Positions 16,364-22,414 of a stretch of 22,414 bases of DNA are shown piece after piece. The stretch lies in assembly GCA_938001995.1 (NCBI GenBank), contig CALLAV010000145.1, forward strand, positions 1 to 22,414. The letters run 5' to 3'. Numbering within the stretch: the first letter of the stretch is position 1; each line of letters opens with the position of its first letter. Under the pieces are notes generated by a model that was not told where the DNA came from, did no database searches, and saw only the letters and a list, made by a program, of their open reading frames with translations. The DNA is from an uncultured Amylibacter sp. Its GTDB lineage: Bacteria; Pseudomonadota; Alphaproteobacteria; Rhodobacterales; Rhodobacteraceae. The translations under genes were made by a program, and so were the position numbers.

Positions 16364-17509
16364 TTACCGCGCGGCCATAAACGCCGCCAAGCGCACCAAA
16401 CCTTCGCGGATATCTGCGGTGGAGCGTGCATAGGAAAAACGGATCGTTTGATGCCCGCGCACAGGATCAAAATCGAGCCCTGGCGTCACCGAAACACCTG
16501 CATCACGCAAAATCTCTGCACAAAACGCAGCACTGTCATTTGTATGGCGCGACACATCGGCATAGACATAGAAAGCCCCATCAGGCGGTGCAATCTGATC
16601 GAACCCCATTTGTGGCAGCGCCTCGAGCATCAAACGACGATTTTCAGCGTAAACCTCAAAATTCTCGCTTAATTCCGCTTCTGCTTCCATTGCGCCGAGT
16701 GCGGCAACTTGCGCGGCATGGGGCGCACAAATGAACATGTTTTGCGCCAACCTCTCCACTGTGCGCACGTGGCTTTCGGGCACAACCATCCAGCCGATCC
16801 GCCACCCCGTCATGGAAAAATACTTGGAAAACGAATTGATCACGAAACATTCGTCGCTGATTTCCAGCGCAGAAACTGCGCGGCCCTCATATTGGATGCC
16901 GTGGTAAATCTCGTCTGAAATAAAAGCGATATCCTGTGCGGCGCAGTGATCCATCAGAACCTTCAACGCATCGCGATCAAGCATGGTTCCCGACGGGTTC
17001 GCAGGGGATGCCACCAACAAGCCCGCCAAATCCTTGAGCGCCGCCACATCGTTTAAAACAGGCTGATAGCGATCCTGTGCACGGGTTTGAATGCCAATAG
17101 GTTCAAGCGACAAGGCCTTCAAAATGTTGCGGTAACTGGGATAGCCAGGTTCACCAATGGCCACCCGTTCGCCTTGGTCAAACAACGCCGTAAACGCCAA
17201 GGTAAAGGCCGCAGATGACCCTGCTGTCACAACAATGCGGTTCGGCGAAACCGTCACGCCGTACCAATCACGATACAGCTGCGCGATGCGTTCACGCAGG
17301 TCCAACCGCCCAAGCGCGACCGTATATCCAAGCGCATCATCGCCCATTTCGGCAATCAACCGCGCACGGGCAGTTTGGGGGGCCGCAGTCCCCGGTTGCC
17401 CCACTTCCATATGGATGATCGAGCGCCCTGCCGCCTCTTCCAGACGGGCCGCTTCCATCACATCCATCACAATAAAGGGATCGACGTCACCTCTGCTTGA
17501 ACTCCGCAT
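16364..17509 (-). CDS. Class I/II pyridoxal-phosphate aminotransferase
   Basis: A 381-residue fold-type I aminotransferase, likely acting on an amino acid and a 2-oxo acid; the preferred substrate is not visible. Motifs in order are the glycine-rich AGSSAAF (96-102), SPANPSGT with N171, DEIYHG with D199 and Y202, and the Schiff-base lysine K229 in NSFSKYFSMTGWRIGW. A C-terminal substrate-carboxylate Arg lies in HQTIRFSYARS. The start is ATG 17509, with TAGGAGA six bases upstream on the minus strand. The frame stays open 64 codons further upstream but that segment looks unlike any protein domain. Divergent to it, 78 bp away, is the M48 protease gene. It could be an aspartate- or alanine-type enzyme of subgroup I-alpha. 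Confidence 0.92.
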   Translation of the reverse strand: MRSSSRGDVDPFIVMDVMEAARLEEAAGRSIIHMEVGQPGTAAPQTARARLIAEMGDDALGYTVALGRLDLRERIAQLYRDWYGVTVSPNRIVVTAGSSAAFTLAFTALFDQGERVAIGEPGYPSYRNILKALSLEPIGIQTRAQDRYQPVLNDVAALKDLAGLLVASPANPSGTMLDRDALKVLMDHCAAQDIAFISDEIYHGIQYEGRAVSALEISDECFVINSFSKYFSMTGWRIGWMVVPESHVRTVERLAQNMFICAPHAAQVAALGAMEAEAELSENFEVYAENRRLMLEALPQMGFDQIAPPDGAFYVYADVSRHTNDSAAFCAEILRDAGVSVTPGLDFDPVRGHQTIRFSYARSTADIREGLVRLAAFMAAR

Positions 17510-17587
17510 GAAATCTCTCCTAAACTGACGCTGCACGGGGTTTGTTTCAGGCACACCCCGCCCCGTCAATAGGCTGAAAGACCCAAC
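17510..17587. promoter_or_regulatory. Short divergent region with competing GC-rich inverted repeats
   Basis: The 78-bp gap between the aminotransferase (-) and M48 protease (+) genes must hold both starts' control signals. A CGGGGT arm (17536-17541) can pair with ACCCCG (17555-17560), or its overlapping ACGGGG (17535-17540) with CCCCGT (17561-17566). I cannot place promoters with confidence, and the M48 ribosome binding site (gaaaga) is weak. Confidence 0.25.
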
Positions 17588-18925
17588 ATGCTGCGCCGTC
17601 TTTTTCTTTGCGTTTTGATTGCGTTGCAGGCCCAGTGGGCGGCAGCGCAAGGGCTGGTTCGTGACGCTGAAATCGAACGCACGCTTAAAATGGTGCTGCA
17701 ACCTTTGCAGAAATCAGCAGGCATCGGGGGGTCGCGGGTCGATATTTTTATCGTCAACAGCCGCCAGTTGAACGCTTTTGTGGCGGGCGGAAACAACATC
17801 TTTCTGAACACGGGCCTTATTCGCAAGATGAAGTCTAAGGAAATGTTGCAGGCGGTCATGGCACATGAACTGGCCCATATTACCCAAGGCCACCAATCTG
17901 CACGTGCGGCCAACATTGCATCTGCGCGCACCGCTTCGGGCATTGGTCTTGCCGTTGGTGTTGCGGCCGCAGCGGCGGCTGGGTCGTCAAAAGTTGGGGT
18001 TGGTGTAATTGCGGGCTTGCAGGATTCGGCACGCCGATCCTTGTTTGCCCATTCCCGATCCCAAGAAAGCGCAGCTGATCGCGCGTCGATCCGCTATATG
18101 AATGGCGCTGGGATATCACCGCAAGCGGCCGTTGACGTGCTTAACATTTTTCGCGGGCAAGAAGCGCTGACCAGCAACCGTCAAGACCCTTATGTGCGGA
18201 CACACCCGCTGACGTCACAGCGGATTGCGCGCATGAAAGCCGCAGCCAGTTCCTACGGCGGCAGCCCGTCCAAGCAATCGCCCAACATTGATTACTGGTA
18301 TGCGCGGATGATCGTAAAGTTCAACGGCTTCATCGGTAATCCGAGTTACAATTTGCGTCAGGTCAAAAAAGGCGACGCGAGCGAGTTGAAAACGCTGGCC
18401 CGTGCCATTGCCTACCACCGCCAACCAAAACCCGCCAAAGCACGGCGCGAAGTCGACAAGCTGATCAAAATGCGCCCCAAAGACGCCTTTTATCACGAAT
18501 TGCGCGGTCAGATTTTGCTAGAAAGCGGCAACGCCAAGGCCGCTGTGAACAGCTATCGCCGTGCGGCGAACCTTGCCCCGAAAGAAGCGTTGATTCTTGG
18601 TGGGTTGGGCCATGCCATGCTTGCCAAAGGATCAGGCGCATCGTTGAACGAAGCCTTAAAAGTGCTCAAACGGGCCTACGCCAAGGACCCGCGCGACCAC
18701 CTAACCTTGCGCAATTTGGCGCAAGCCTATGCCCGCACGGGGCAGCCCGGCCAAGCCTCGGTCGCGACTGCGGAACGATATGCGCTACAATCAAACTTTA
18801 AACAGGCTGAAATTCATGCCAAACGAGCCCAAGGCCTTTTGCCGCGCGGATCGGCTGGTTGGCTAAAATCAGAAGATATCATCGCCATTGCGCGCCGCGT
18901 GGCTCCGAAAAAGAAGAAAAGATAA
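17588..18925 (+). CDS. Periplasmic M48 metalloprotease with C-terminal TPR-like repeats (BepA-like)
   Basis: A 445-residue secreted zinc protease. A signal peptide spans residues 1-20 (RRLFLCVLIALQAQWAAA-QG). The M48 domain carries the zinc motif HELAH (H93, E94, H97) and the third ligand in ESAAD (E160), and a hydrophobic Ala/Gly stretch (about 118-145) lies between them. The C-terminal half (about 285-440) is a TPR-like helical array (YHRQPKPAKARREVDKLIKMRPKD, AKAAVNSYRRAANLAPKEALILGGLG). This domain order matches E. coli BepA, which helps outer-membrane proteins such as LptD assemble and degrades stalled ones. The next gene is a thiol-disulfide protein only four bases downstream. Orthology to BepA is inferred from architecture only. 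Confidence 0.92.
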   Translation: MLRRLFLCVLIALQAQWAAAQGLVRDAEIERTLKMVLQPLQKSAGIGGSRVDIFIVNSRQLNAFVAGGNNIFLNTGLIRKMKSKEMLQAVMAHELAHITQGHQSARAANIASARTASGIGLAVGVAAAAAAGSSKVGVGVIAGLQDSARRSLFAHSRSQESAADRASIRYMNGAGISPQAAVDVLNIFRGQEALTSNRQDPYVRTHPLTSQRIARMKAAASSYGGSPSKQSPNIDYWYARMIVKFNGFIGNPSYNLRQVKKGDASELKTLARAIAYHRQPKPAKARREVDKLIKMRPKDAFYHELRGQILLESGNAKAAVNSYRRAANLAPKEALILGGLGHAMLAKGSGASLNEALKVLKRAYAKDPRDHLTLRNLAQAYARTGQPGQASVATAERYALQSNFKQAEIHAKRAQGLLPRGSAGWLKSEDIIAIARRVAPKKKKR

Positions 18926-18929
18926 TCAG

Positions 18930-19685
18930 ATGAAAAACACACTCCTTAAAACCACCGCCCTTTTGACTGCGCTTGCGCTGCCTGTGGGGGCAACGGATCT
19001 GGATAAAATGACCGCGGAAGAACGGACCATTTTCCGCGATGAAGTGCGCAGCTATCTGATTGAAAACCCCGAAGTGTTGTTGGAAGCCATGCAAGTGCTG
19101 CGCGACCGCGAGGCGCAACAAGAAGCAAACCGCGACGAACAGATGCTGTCCGAACTGTCGCCAGAGATTTTCAACGACGGCGTGTCTTTTGTTGGCGGCA
19201 ATCCTGACGGCGATATTACCATTGTCGAATTCCTTGACTACCGCTGCGGATATTGCCGCCGCGCCCATACGGATATGATCGAACTGCTTGCCGCGGACGG
19301 AAATGTGCGTTGGGTGGTCAAAGAATTCCCAATCCTTGGTCCAGACAGTGATTTGGCCGCAAAGCTGGCCGTGGCGACGCTGCAACATTACGGCAATGAC
19401 GCGTATTACGCGCTGCACAATGTGCTGATGGAATACAAAGGCCCCGTGAACAATGGCACGCTGGCGCGGATCGCACAGGACGCGGGCATCGAGCTTGAAC
19501 CGATCCGTGAATTGATCGACAGCAAGGGTGTTTCGGATCACATCGGTCGCATGCACGCCCTTGGCCAACAGCTTGGCGTCACAGGGACACCCGCATTCGT
19601 CATCGAAGATACGATCCTGCGCGGCTATCTCCCCCTTGCGGATATGCAAAACATCGTCGCTGAAATACGCGCAAACGCTGGGTAA
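18930..19685 (+). CDS. DsbA-family thiol-disulfide oxidoreductase/isomerase, ScsC-like
   Basis: A 251-residue periplasmic protein with signal peptide MKNTLLKTTALLTALALPVGA (about 1-21). A charged helical N-terminal segment (about 22-80, MTAEERTIFRDEVRSYLIENPEVLLEAM) resembles the ScsC N-terminal domain, which forms trimers in characterised homologues. The DsbA-like thioredoxin fold follows, with catalytic CGYC at C106 and C109 and the cis-Pro in VTGTPAF. It would make, break or shuffle disulfides in exported proteins. The start is ATG 18930, four bases after the M48 stop. The frame is open 14 codons further upstream inside the M48 gene, but the signal peptide fixes the start. A strong hairpin follows the stop. 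The trimeric isomerase role is an inference from the N-terminal segment. Confidence 0.92.
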   Translation: MKNTLLKTTALLTALALPVGATDLDKMTAEERTIFRDEVRSYLIENPEVLLEAMQVLRDREAQQEANRDEQMLSELSPEIFNDGVSFVGGNPDGDITIVEFLDYRCGYCRRAHTDMIELLAADGNVRWVVKEFPILGPDSDLAAKLAVATLQHYGNDAYYALHNVLMEYKGPVNNGTLARIAQDAGIELEPIRELIDSKGVSDHIGRMHALGQQLGVTGTPAFVIEDTILRGYLPLADMQNIVAEIRANAG

Positions 19686-19732
19686 ACCAAACACTTCATT
19701 TGGTGCGCTATTTACTTTCCCAGCGCACCAAA
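19686..19732 (+). promoter_or_regulatory. Two mutually exclusive hairpins between the DsbA-like gene and accB
   Basis: tttggtgcgct (19699-19709) pairs perfectly over 11 bp with agcgcaccaaa (19722-19732). Its first six bases can instead pair with an upstream accaaa at 19686-19691, giving a smaller competing hairpin. The large hairpin has no T run after it (acgtcct follows), so it is an atypical terminator, a transcript-end stabiliser or an attenuator-like switch. It ends 64 bases before the accB start. Confidence 0.55.
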
Positions 19733-19796
19733 ACGTCCTATAACACCCCTCAGGTCTGCACGATAGACAGACACGAAACAGGTTAAGGACCCCTTG

Positions 19797-20294
19797 ATGT
19801 CAAAAAAACACCAAGACGCTGACGTCGCCTTTATCGAGGCGCTTTCCGAACTCGTAAACGAAAAAGACTTGGCCGAGATTCAGGTCAAACGGGACTATGA
19901 CGACAATTCTTCGCTGAACGTGCGCGTGACGCGGTATGCTGCGACCACATCCGTGGCCGCTCCTGCCGCGCCGATGCAAGTGGCGTCACCAGCGCCGGCG
20001 CCTGCTGCTCCGGCCAGTGCCGCACCAGCCGCCGCCCCTACAGGGGATCCAGCAGACGATCCGAACGCCGTCACCTCGCCGATGGTTGGCACGATTTACC
20101 TGCAACCTGAACCGGGTGCAGAAAGCTTTATTTCGGTTGGCGCATCCGTGAAAGAAGGCCAAACCCTTCTGATCGTTGAGGCCATGAAAACCATGAACCA
20201 GATTCCAGCGCCCCGCTCTGGCACGGTCAAACGCATCCTTGTCGAAGACGGCAGCGCGGTCGAGTTCGGCTCCCCGCTCGTGATCCTCGAATAA
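19797..20294 (+). CDS. accB: Biotin carboxyl carrier protein of acetyl-CoA carboxylase
   Basis: BCCP carries carboxybiotin between biotin carboxylase and carboxyltransferase in the first step of fatty-acid synthesis. The 165-residue protein has a helical N-terminal part (about 1-45), an Ala/Pro-rich flexible linker (50-88) and a C-terminal biotinyl domain. The biotinylation lysine is K131 in [10 protein letters not shown]. The start is ATG 19797, with TTAAGGAC about seven bases upstream. A TTG one codon earlier is in frame but less favoured by spacing. It is followed 15 bases later by accC, the usual accBC operon. A thumb-like insert seen in E. coli BCCP cannot be judged by eye. Confidence 0.96.
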   Translation: MSKKHQDADVAFIEALSELVNEKDLAEIQVKRDYDDNSSLNVRVTRYAATTSVAAPAAPMQVASPAPAPAAPASAAPAAAPTGDPADDPNAVTSPMVGTIYLQPEPGAESFISVGASVKEGQTLLIVEAMKTMNQIPAPRSGTVKRILVEDGSAVEFGSPLVILE

Positions 20295-20309
20295 CCAAAG
20301 GCGGCACAG

Positions 20310-21659
20310 ATGTTTTCCAAAGTCCTCATTGCAAACCGAGGCGAGATTGCGCTGCGCGTGATCCGCGCCTGTAATGAACTCGGCATTCAAACCGTCGCAG
20401 TGCATTCCACCGCTGACAGCGATGCCATGCACGTGCGCATGGCGGATGAAAGCATTTGCATCGGCCCCCCATCAGGCGCGCTGTCCTATCTGAACATCCC
20501 TGCGATCATTTCGGCATGCGAAATCACAGGGGCAGAGGCCGTGCATCCGGGCTATGGGTTCTTGTCGGAAAACGCGCAATTTGTGCAAGTTCTGGAAGAT
20601 CACGACATCAAATTCATCGGCCCAACAGCCGAACACATCCGCATTATGGGCGATAAAATCACCGCCAAGGAAACCATGCGTAAATTGGGCGTGCCCTGCG
20701 TGCCCGGTTCAGCGGGTGGCGTTCCAACCCTTGAAGAAGCCTACGAGATTTCGGACGACATGGGATTCCCTGTCATCGTCAAAGCCACCGCAGGGGGCGG
20801 CGGGCGCGGCATGAAGCTTGCGAAGACCCGTGAAGACCTCGAAGACGCCTTCTTTGGCGCCCGTTCCGAGGCCAAAGCCGCCTTTGGCAACGACGAAGTC
20901 TACATCGAAAAATACCTCACCCTGCCGCGCCACATCGAAGTCCAAGTCTTTGGCGATGGACGCGGCAAAGCGGTTCATTTGGGCGAGCGGGACTGTTCCT
21001 TGCAGCGTCGCCACCAGAAAGTGTTTGAAGAAGCTCCTGGTCCTTGCATCACGGAAGAAATGCGCGCGCGCATTGGCAAAACCTGTGCGGACGCCGTGGC
21101 CGATATCAACTATGCGGGCGCAGGCACAATCGAATTTCTGTACGAAAACGATGAGTTCTACTTCATTGAAATGAACACCCGCTTGCAGGTGGAACACCCT
21201 GTCACCGAAGCCATCTTCGGCGTGGACCTTGTGAAACAACAAATCCGCGTCGCAGCAGGCGAAGAGATGTGGTTCAAACAAGAAAACCTATCGATCAAAG
21301 GCCACGCGATCGAGGTGCGGATCAACGCAGAAAAACTGCCGAATTTCACACCATGCCCTGGCACAATCACGCAATTCCACGCACCTGGCGGTCTTGGTGT
21401 ACGCATCGACAGCGCGCTTTACGCGGGCTATTCGATCCCGCCCTATTACGATAGCCTCATCGGTAAACTCATCGTTACAGGCACCAACCGCGACGCCGCG
21501 TTGGCCCGCTTGCGCCGTGCACTTGGCGAATTGGTAATCGAGGGCGTGGACACCACAATTCCGCTGTTCCATGCACTGCTCGATGAACCTGCCGTGCAAA
21601 CGGGCGACTATGATATCCACTGGCTGGAAAAATGGCTCGAAGCGCAGGACAACGCCTAG
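20310..21659 (+). CDS. accC: Biotin carboxylase subunit of acetyl-CoA carboxylase
   Basis: This subunit carboxylates biotin on AccB using ATP and bicarbonate. The 449 residues equal the E. coli length. Motifs are the N-terminal KVLIANRGEIALRVIRAC, HPGYGFLSENA (79-89), the ATP-grasp glycine loop AGGGGRGM (161-168), GERDCSLQRRHQKVFEEAP, and EMNTRLQVEHPVTE, which carries the catalytic Glu/Arg region. The C-terminal domain ends with the YYDSLIGKLI segment typical of biotin carboxylases. The absence of a fused biotinyl or carboxyltransferase domain argues for acetyl-CoA carboxylase rather than propionyl-CoA or pyruvate carboxylase, as does the accB gene immediately upstream. It ends three bases before aat. 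Confidence 0.97.
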   Translation: MFSKVLIANRGEIALRVIRACNELGIQTVAVHSTADSDAMHVRMADESICIGPPSGALSYLNIPAIISACEITGAEAVHPGYGFLSENAQFVQVLEDHDIKFIGPTAEHIRIMGDKITAKETMRKLGVPCVPGSAGGVPTLEEAYEISDDMGFPVIVKATAGGGGRGMKLAKTREDLEDAFFGARSEAKAAFGNDEVYIEKYLTLPRHIEVQVFGDGRGKAVHLGERDCSLQRRHQKVFEEAPGPCITEEMRARIGKTCADAVADINYAGAGTIEFLYENDEFYFIEMNTRLQVEHPVTEAIFGVDLVKQQIRVAAGEEMWFKQENLSIKGHAIEVRINAEKLPNFTPCPGTITQFHAPGGLGVRIDSALYAGYSIPPYYDSLIGKLIVTGTNRDAALARLRRALGELVIEGVDTTIPLFHALLDEPAVQTGDYDIHWLEKWLEAQDNA

Positions 21660-21662
21660 GTC

Positions 21663-22286
21663 TTGAGCGACATCACACCCGAATTGCTGTTACAAGCCTA
21701 TGCCAATGGGGTGTTCCCCATGGCCGACAGCGCCAGCAGTAGCGAGGTTTATTGGGTCGATCCTACGCACCGTGGGGTCTTCCCACTCGATGGCTTTCAT
21801 ATCTCCCGCTCACTGCGACGCGCCATAAATCGCGGTGATTATACCATTCGCATCAATTCCGATTTCCCCCGCACAGTGGCCAATTGCGCCAATCGCGATG
21901 AAACTTGGATCAATGCCGAAATCTTCGAGCTTTACAGCCAGCTCCACCACCTCGGCTTTGCCCATTCACTTGAGGTTTGGCGCAAAGACCAAATGTTTGG
22001 CGGCGTCTACGGCGTGGCTTTGGGCGCAGGTTTCTTTGGCGAAAGCATGTTTTCCACGGACACCAACGGTTCGAAAATCGCGCTCGCCTATCTTGTCCAT
22101 CGCCTGAACGCAGGTGGCTTCAAAGTCTTTGACACACAGTTCATAACGCCCCATCTCGCCTCCCTCGGCGCAGTCGAAATCACGCGCGACGCTTATCACG
22201 ACATGTTGTTCCCCGCCGTCACGGCCAAGGCAGATTTCACCGCACCAAGGACGCCAACGCCAAGACAACTTATATCAGCACGGTAA
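21663..22286 (+). CDS. aat: Leucyl/phenylalanyl-tRNA-protein transferase
   Basis: Aat adds Leu or Phe from aminoacyl-tRNA to proteins with N-terminal Lys or Arg, marking them for ClpS/ClpAP degradation (bacterial N-end rule). The 207-residue protein contains the family motifs ANGVFPMADS (14-23), YWVDPTHRGVFPLDGFHISRS and the later GGVYGVALGAGFFGESMF, followed by DTQFITPHLASLGA. It is slightly shorter than E. coli Aat (234), as is normal in alphaproteobacteria. The start is a TTG three bases after accC, with only a weak or distant ribosome binding site (tagg, or aggac 12 bases away). The next Met is too far in, so translation may depend on coupling to accC. No direct functional link to accBC is apparent. 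Confidence 0.95.
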   Translation: MSDITPELLLQAYANGVFPMADSASSSEVYWVDPTHRGVFPLDGFHISRSLRRAINRGDYTIRINSDFPRTVANCANRDETWINAEIFELYSQLHHLGFAHSLEVWRKDQMFGGVYGVALGAGFFGESMFSTDTNGSKIALAYLVHRLNAGGFKVFDTQFITPHLASLGAVEITRDAYHDMLFPAVTAKADFTAPRTPTPRQLISAR

Positions 22287-22310
22287 CTCTTTTTGTTTTC
22301 AAAATATCCT

Positions 22311-22332
22311 GGGGTTTGGGGTGAAACCCCAA
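22311..22332 (+). terminator. Probable terminator hairpin after aat
   Basis: ttggggt (22316-22322) pairs with accccaa (22326-22332) around a gaa loop. An alternative pairing uses ggggttt (22311-22317) with aaacccc (22324-22330). There is no T run downstream, but T-rich sequence lies just upstream (22288-22299). The form of the element (a tatcctggggtttgggg context) resembles GC-rich gene-end hairpins that I recall from roseobacters. Confidence 0.5.
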
Positions 22333-22362
22333 TCGCGCGTCAGCGCTCATAGGAATGGCCCA

Positions 22363-22380
22363 AACGCCCCTATTGGCGTT
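22363..22380 (-). terminator. Small hairpin at the 3' end of the minus-strand edge gene
   Basis: aacgcc (22363-22368) and ggcgtt (22375-22380) form a perfect 6-bp stem with a six-base loop. It overlaps the TAA of the minus-strand gene and, read on that strand, leads into TTTGGG. The stem is short and the T run weak, so termination is possible but unproven. Confidence 0.35.
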
Positions 22381-22414
22381 ATTCGTCCACCTTGCAGCGC
22401 AGCACCCAAACGTC
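22379..22414 (-). CDS. C-terminal end of a minus-strand gene, probably DUF2155 family, partial
   Basis: Read from the window edge on the minus strand, the sequence gives D-V-W-V-L-R-C-K-V-D-E followed by TAA. The VWVLRC ending matches what I recall of the conserved C-terminus of DUF2155 proteins, which commonly lie next to aat in Rhodobacterales. DUF2155 proteins are small exported proteins of unknown function. Only 11 residues are visible, so the call leans on context. Confidence 0.55.
   Translation of the reverse strand, partial: DVWVLRCKVDE

Noticed and set aside
17510..17701. 64-codon N-terminal extension of the aminotransferase
   Set aside because: A strong TAGGAGA site lies six bases before the ATG at 17509. 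The extension has no domain features and would overlap the divergent M48 gene.
1..22414. Mobile element, CRISPR, toxin-antitoxin, phage-defence or biosynthetic cluster
   Set aside because: Every substantial open frame that looks real belongs to a recognisable housekeeping family except the 487-residue protein. No spaced direct repeats, transposase motifs or inverted terminal repeats were seen.

Overview
This window looks like a chromosomal core segment of an alphaproteobacterium of the Rhodobacterales (Roseobacter-like). The basis is a pyruvate dehydrogenase E1-beta subunit carrying its own lipoyl domain, an hflK-hflC-DUF2065-degP cluster, an accB-accC-aat order followed by what looks like a DUF2155 gene, and a prfB gene without a programmed frameshift. 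GC content looks mid-50s by eye (not counted). I see no tRNA or rRNA gene, CRISPR array, insertion sequence, phage gene or obvious transferred island. Coding density is very high. The longest gaps between genes are 4252-4468, 8949-9147 and 12802-12971, and none exceeds 300 bases.

Layout. Positions 1-2684 (+) hold the end of a probable pdhA, then pdhB and pdhC (E1 and E2 of pyruvate dehydrogenase), closed by a strong hairpin terminator at 2721-2748 that also serves the convergent degP. Positions 2770-8948 (-) are a run of same-strand genes, in transcription order rpiA, gor, hflK, hflC, a small DUF2065 membrane protein and degP. They cover pentose phosphate isomerisation, glutathione reduction, and membrane and periplasmic protein quality control. 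sdaA (+, serine deaminase) diverges from rpiA and overlaps the 3' end of thiN (-, thiamine pyrophosphokinase) by 20 bp. A 487-residue uncharacterised protein (+) follows thiN divergently.

Next come a GMC flavin oxidoreductase translationally coupled to a LysE-type exporter (+). They converge on prfB (-) so tightly that both stop codons lie in one TTAA. An aminotransferase (-) lies upstream of prfB. Divergent from it are an M48 metalloprotease with a probable TPR tail and a DsbA/ScsC-like thiol-disulfide protein (+). The window ends with accB, accC (acetyl-CoA carboxylase) and aat (N-end-rule transferase) on +, then the last codons of a minus-strand gene resembling DUF2155.

Themes. Two envelope quality-control sets are present: HflKC/DUF2065/DegP, and the M48 protease with the ScsC-like protein. 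The metabolic genes centre on pyruvate and acetyl-CoA: serine to pyruvate, pyruvate to acetyl-CoA, acetyl-CoA to malonyl-CoA, with ThPP synthesis supplying the E1 cofactor. I found no convincing undescribed defence or mobile system. The best leads are the DUF2065 protein, the 487-residue protein, alternative hairpins before accB, operator-like repeats before degP, and several extreme gene-end overlaps.
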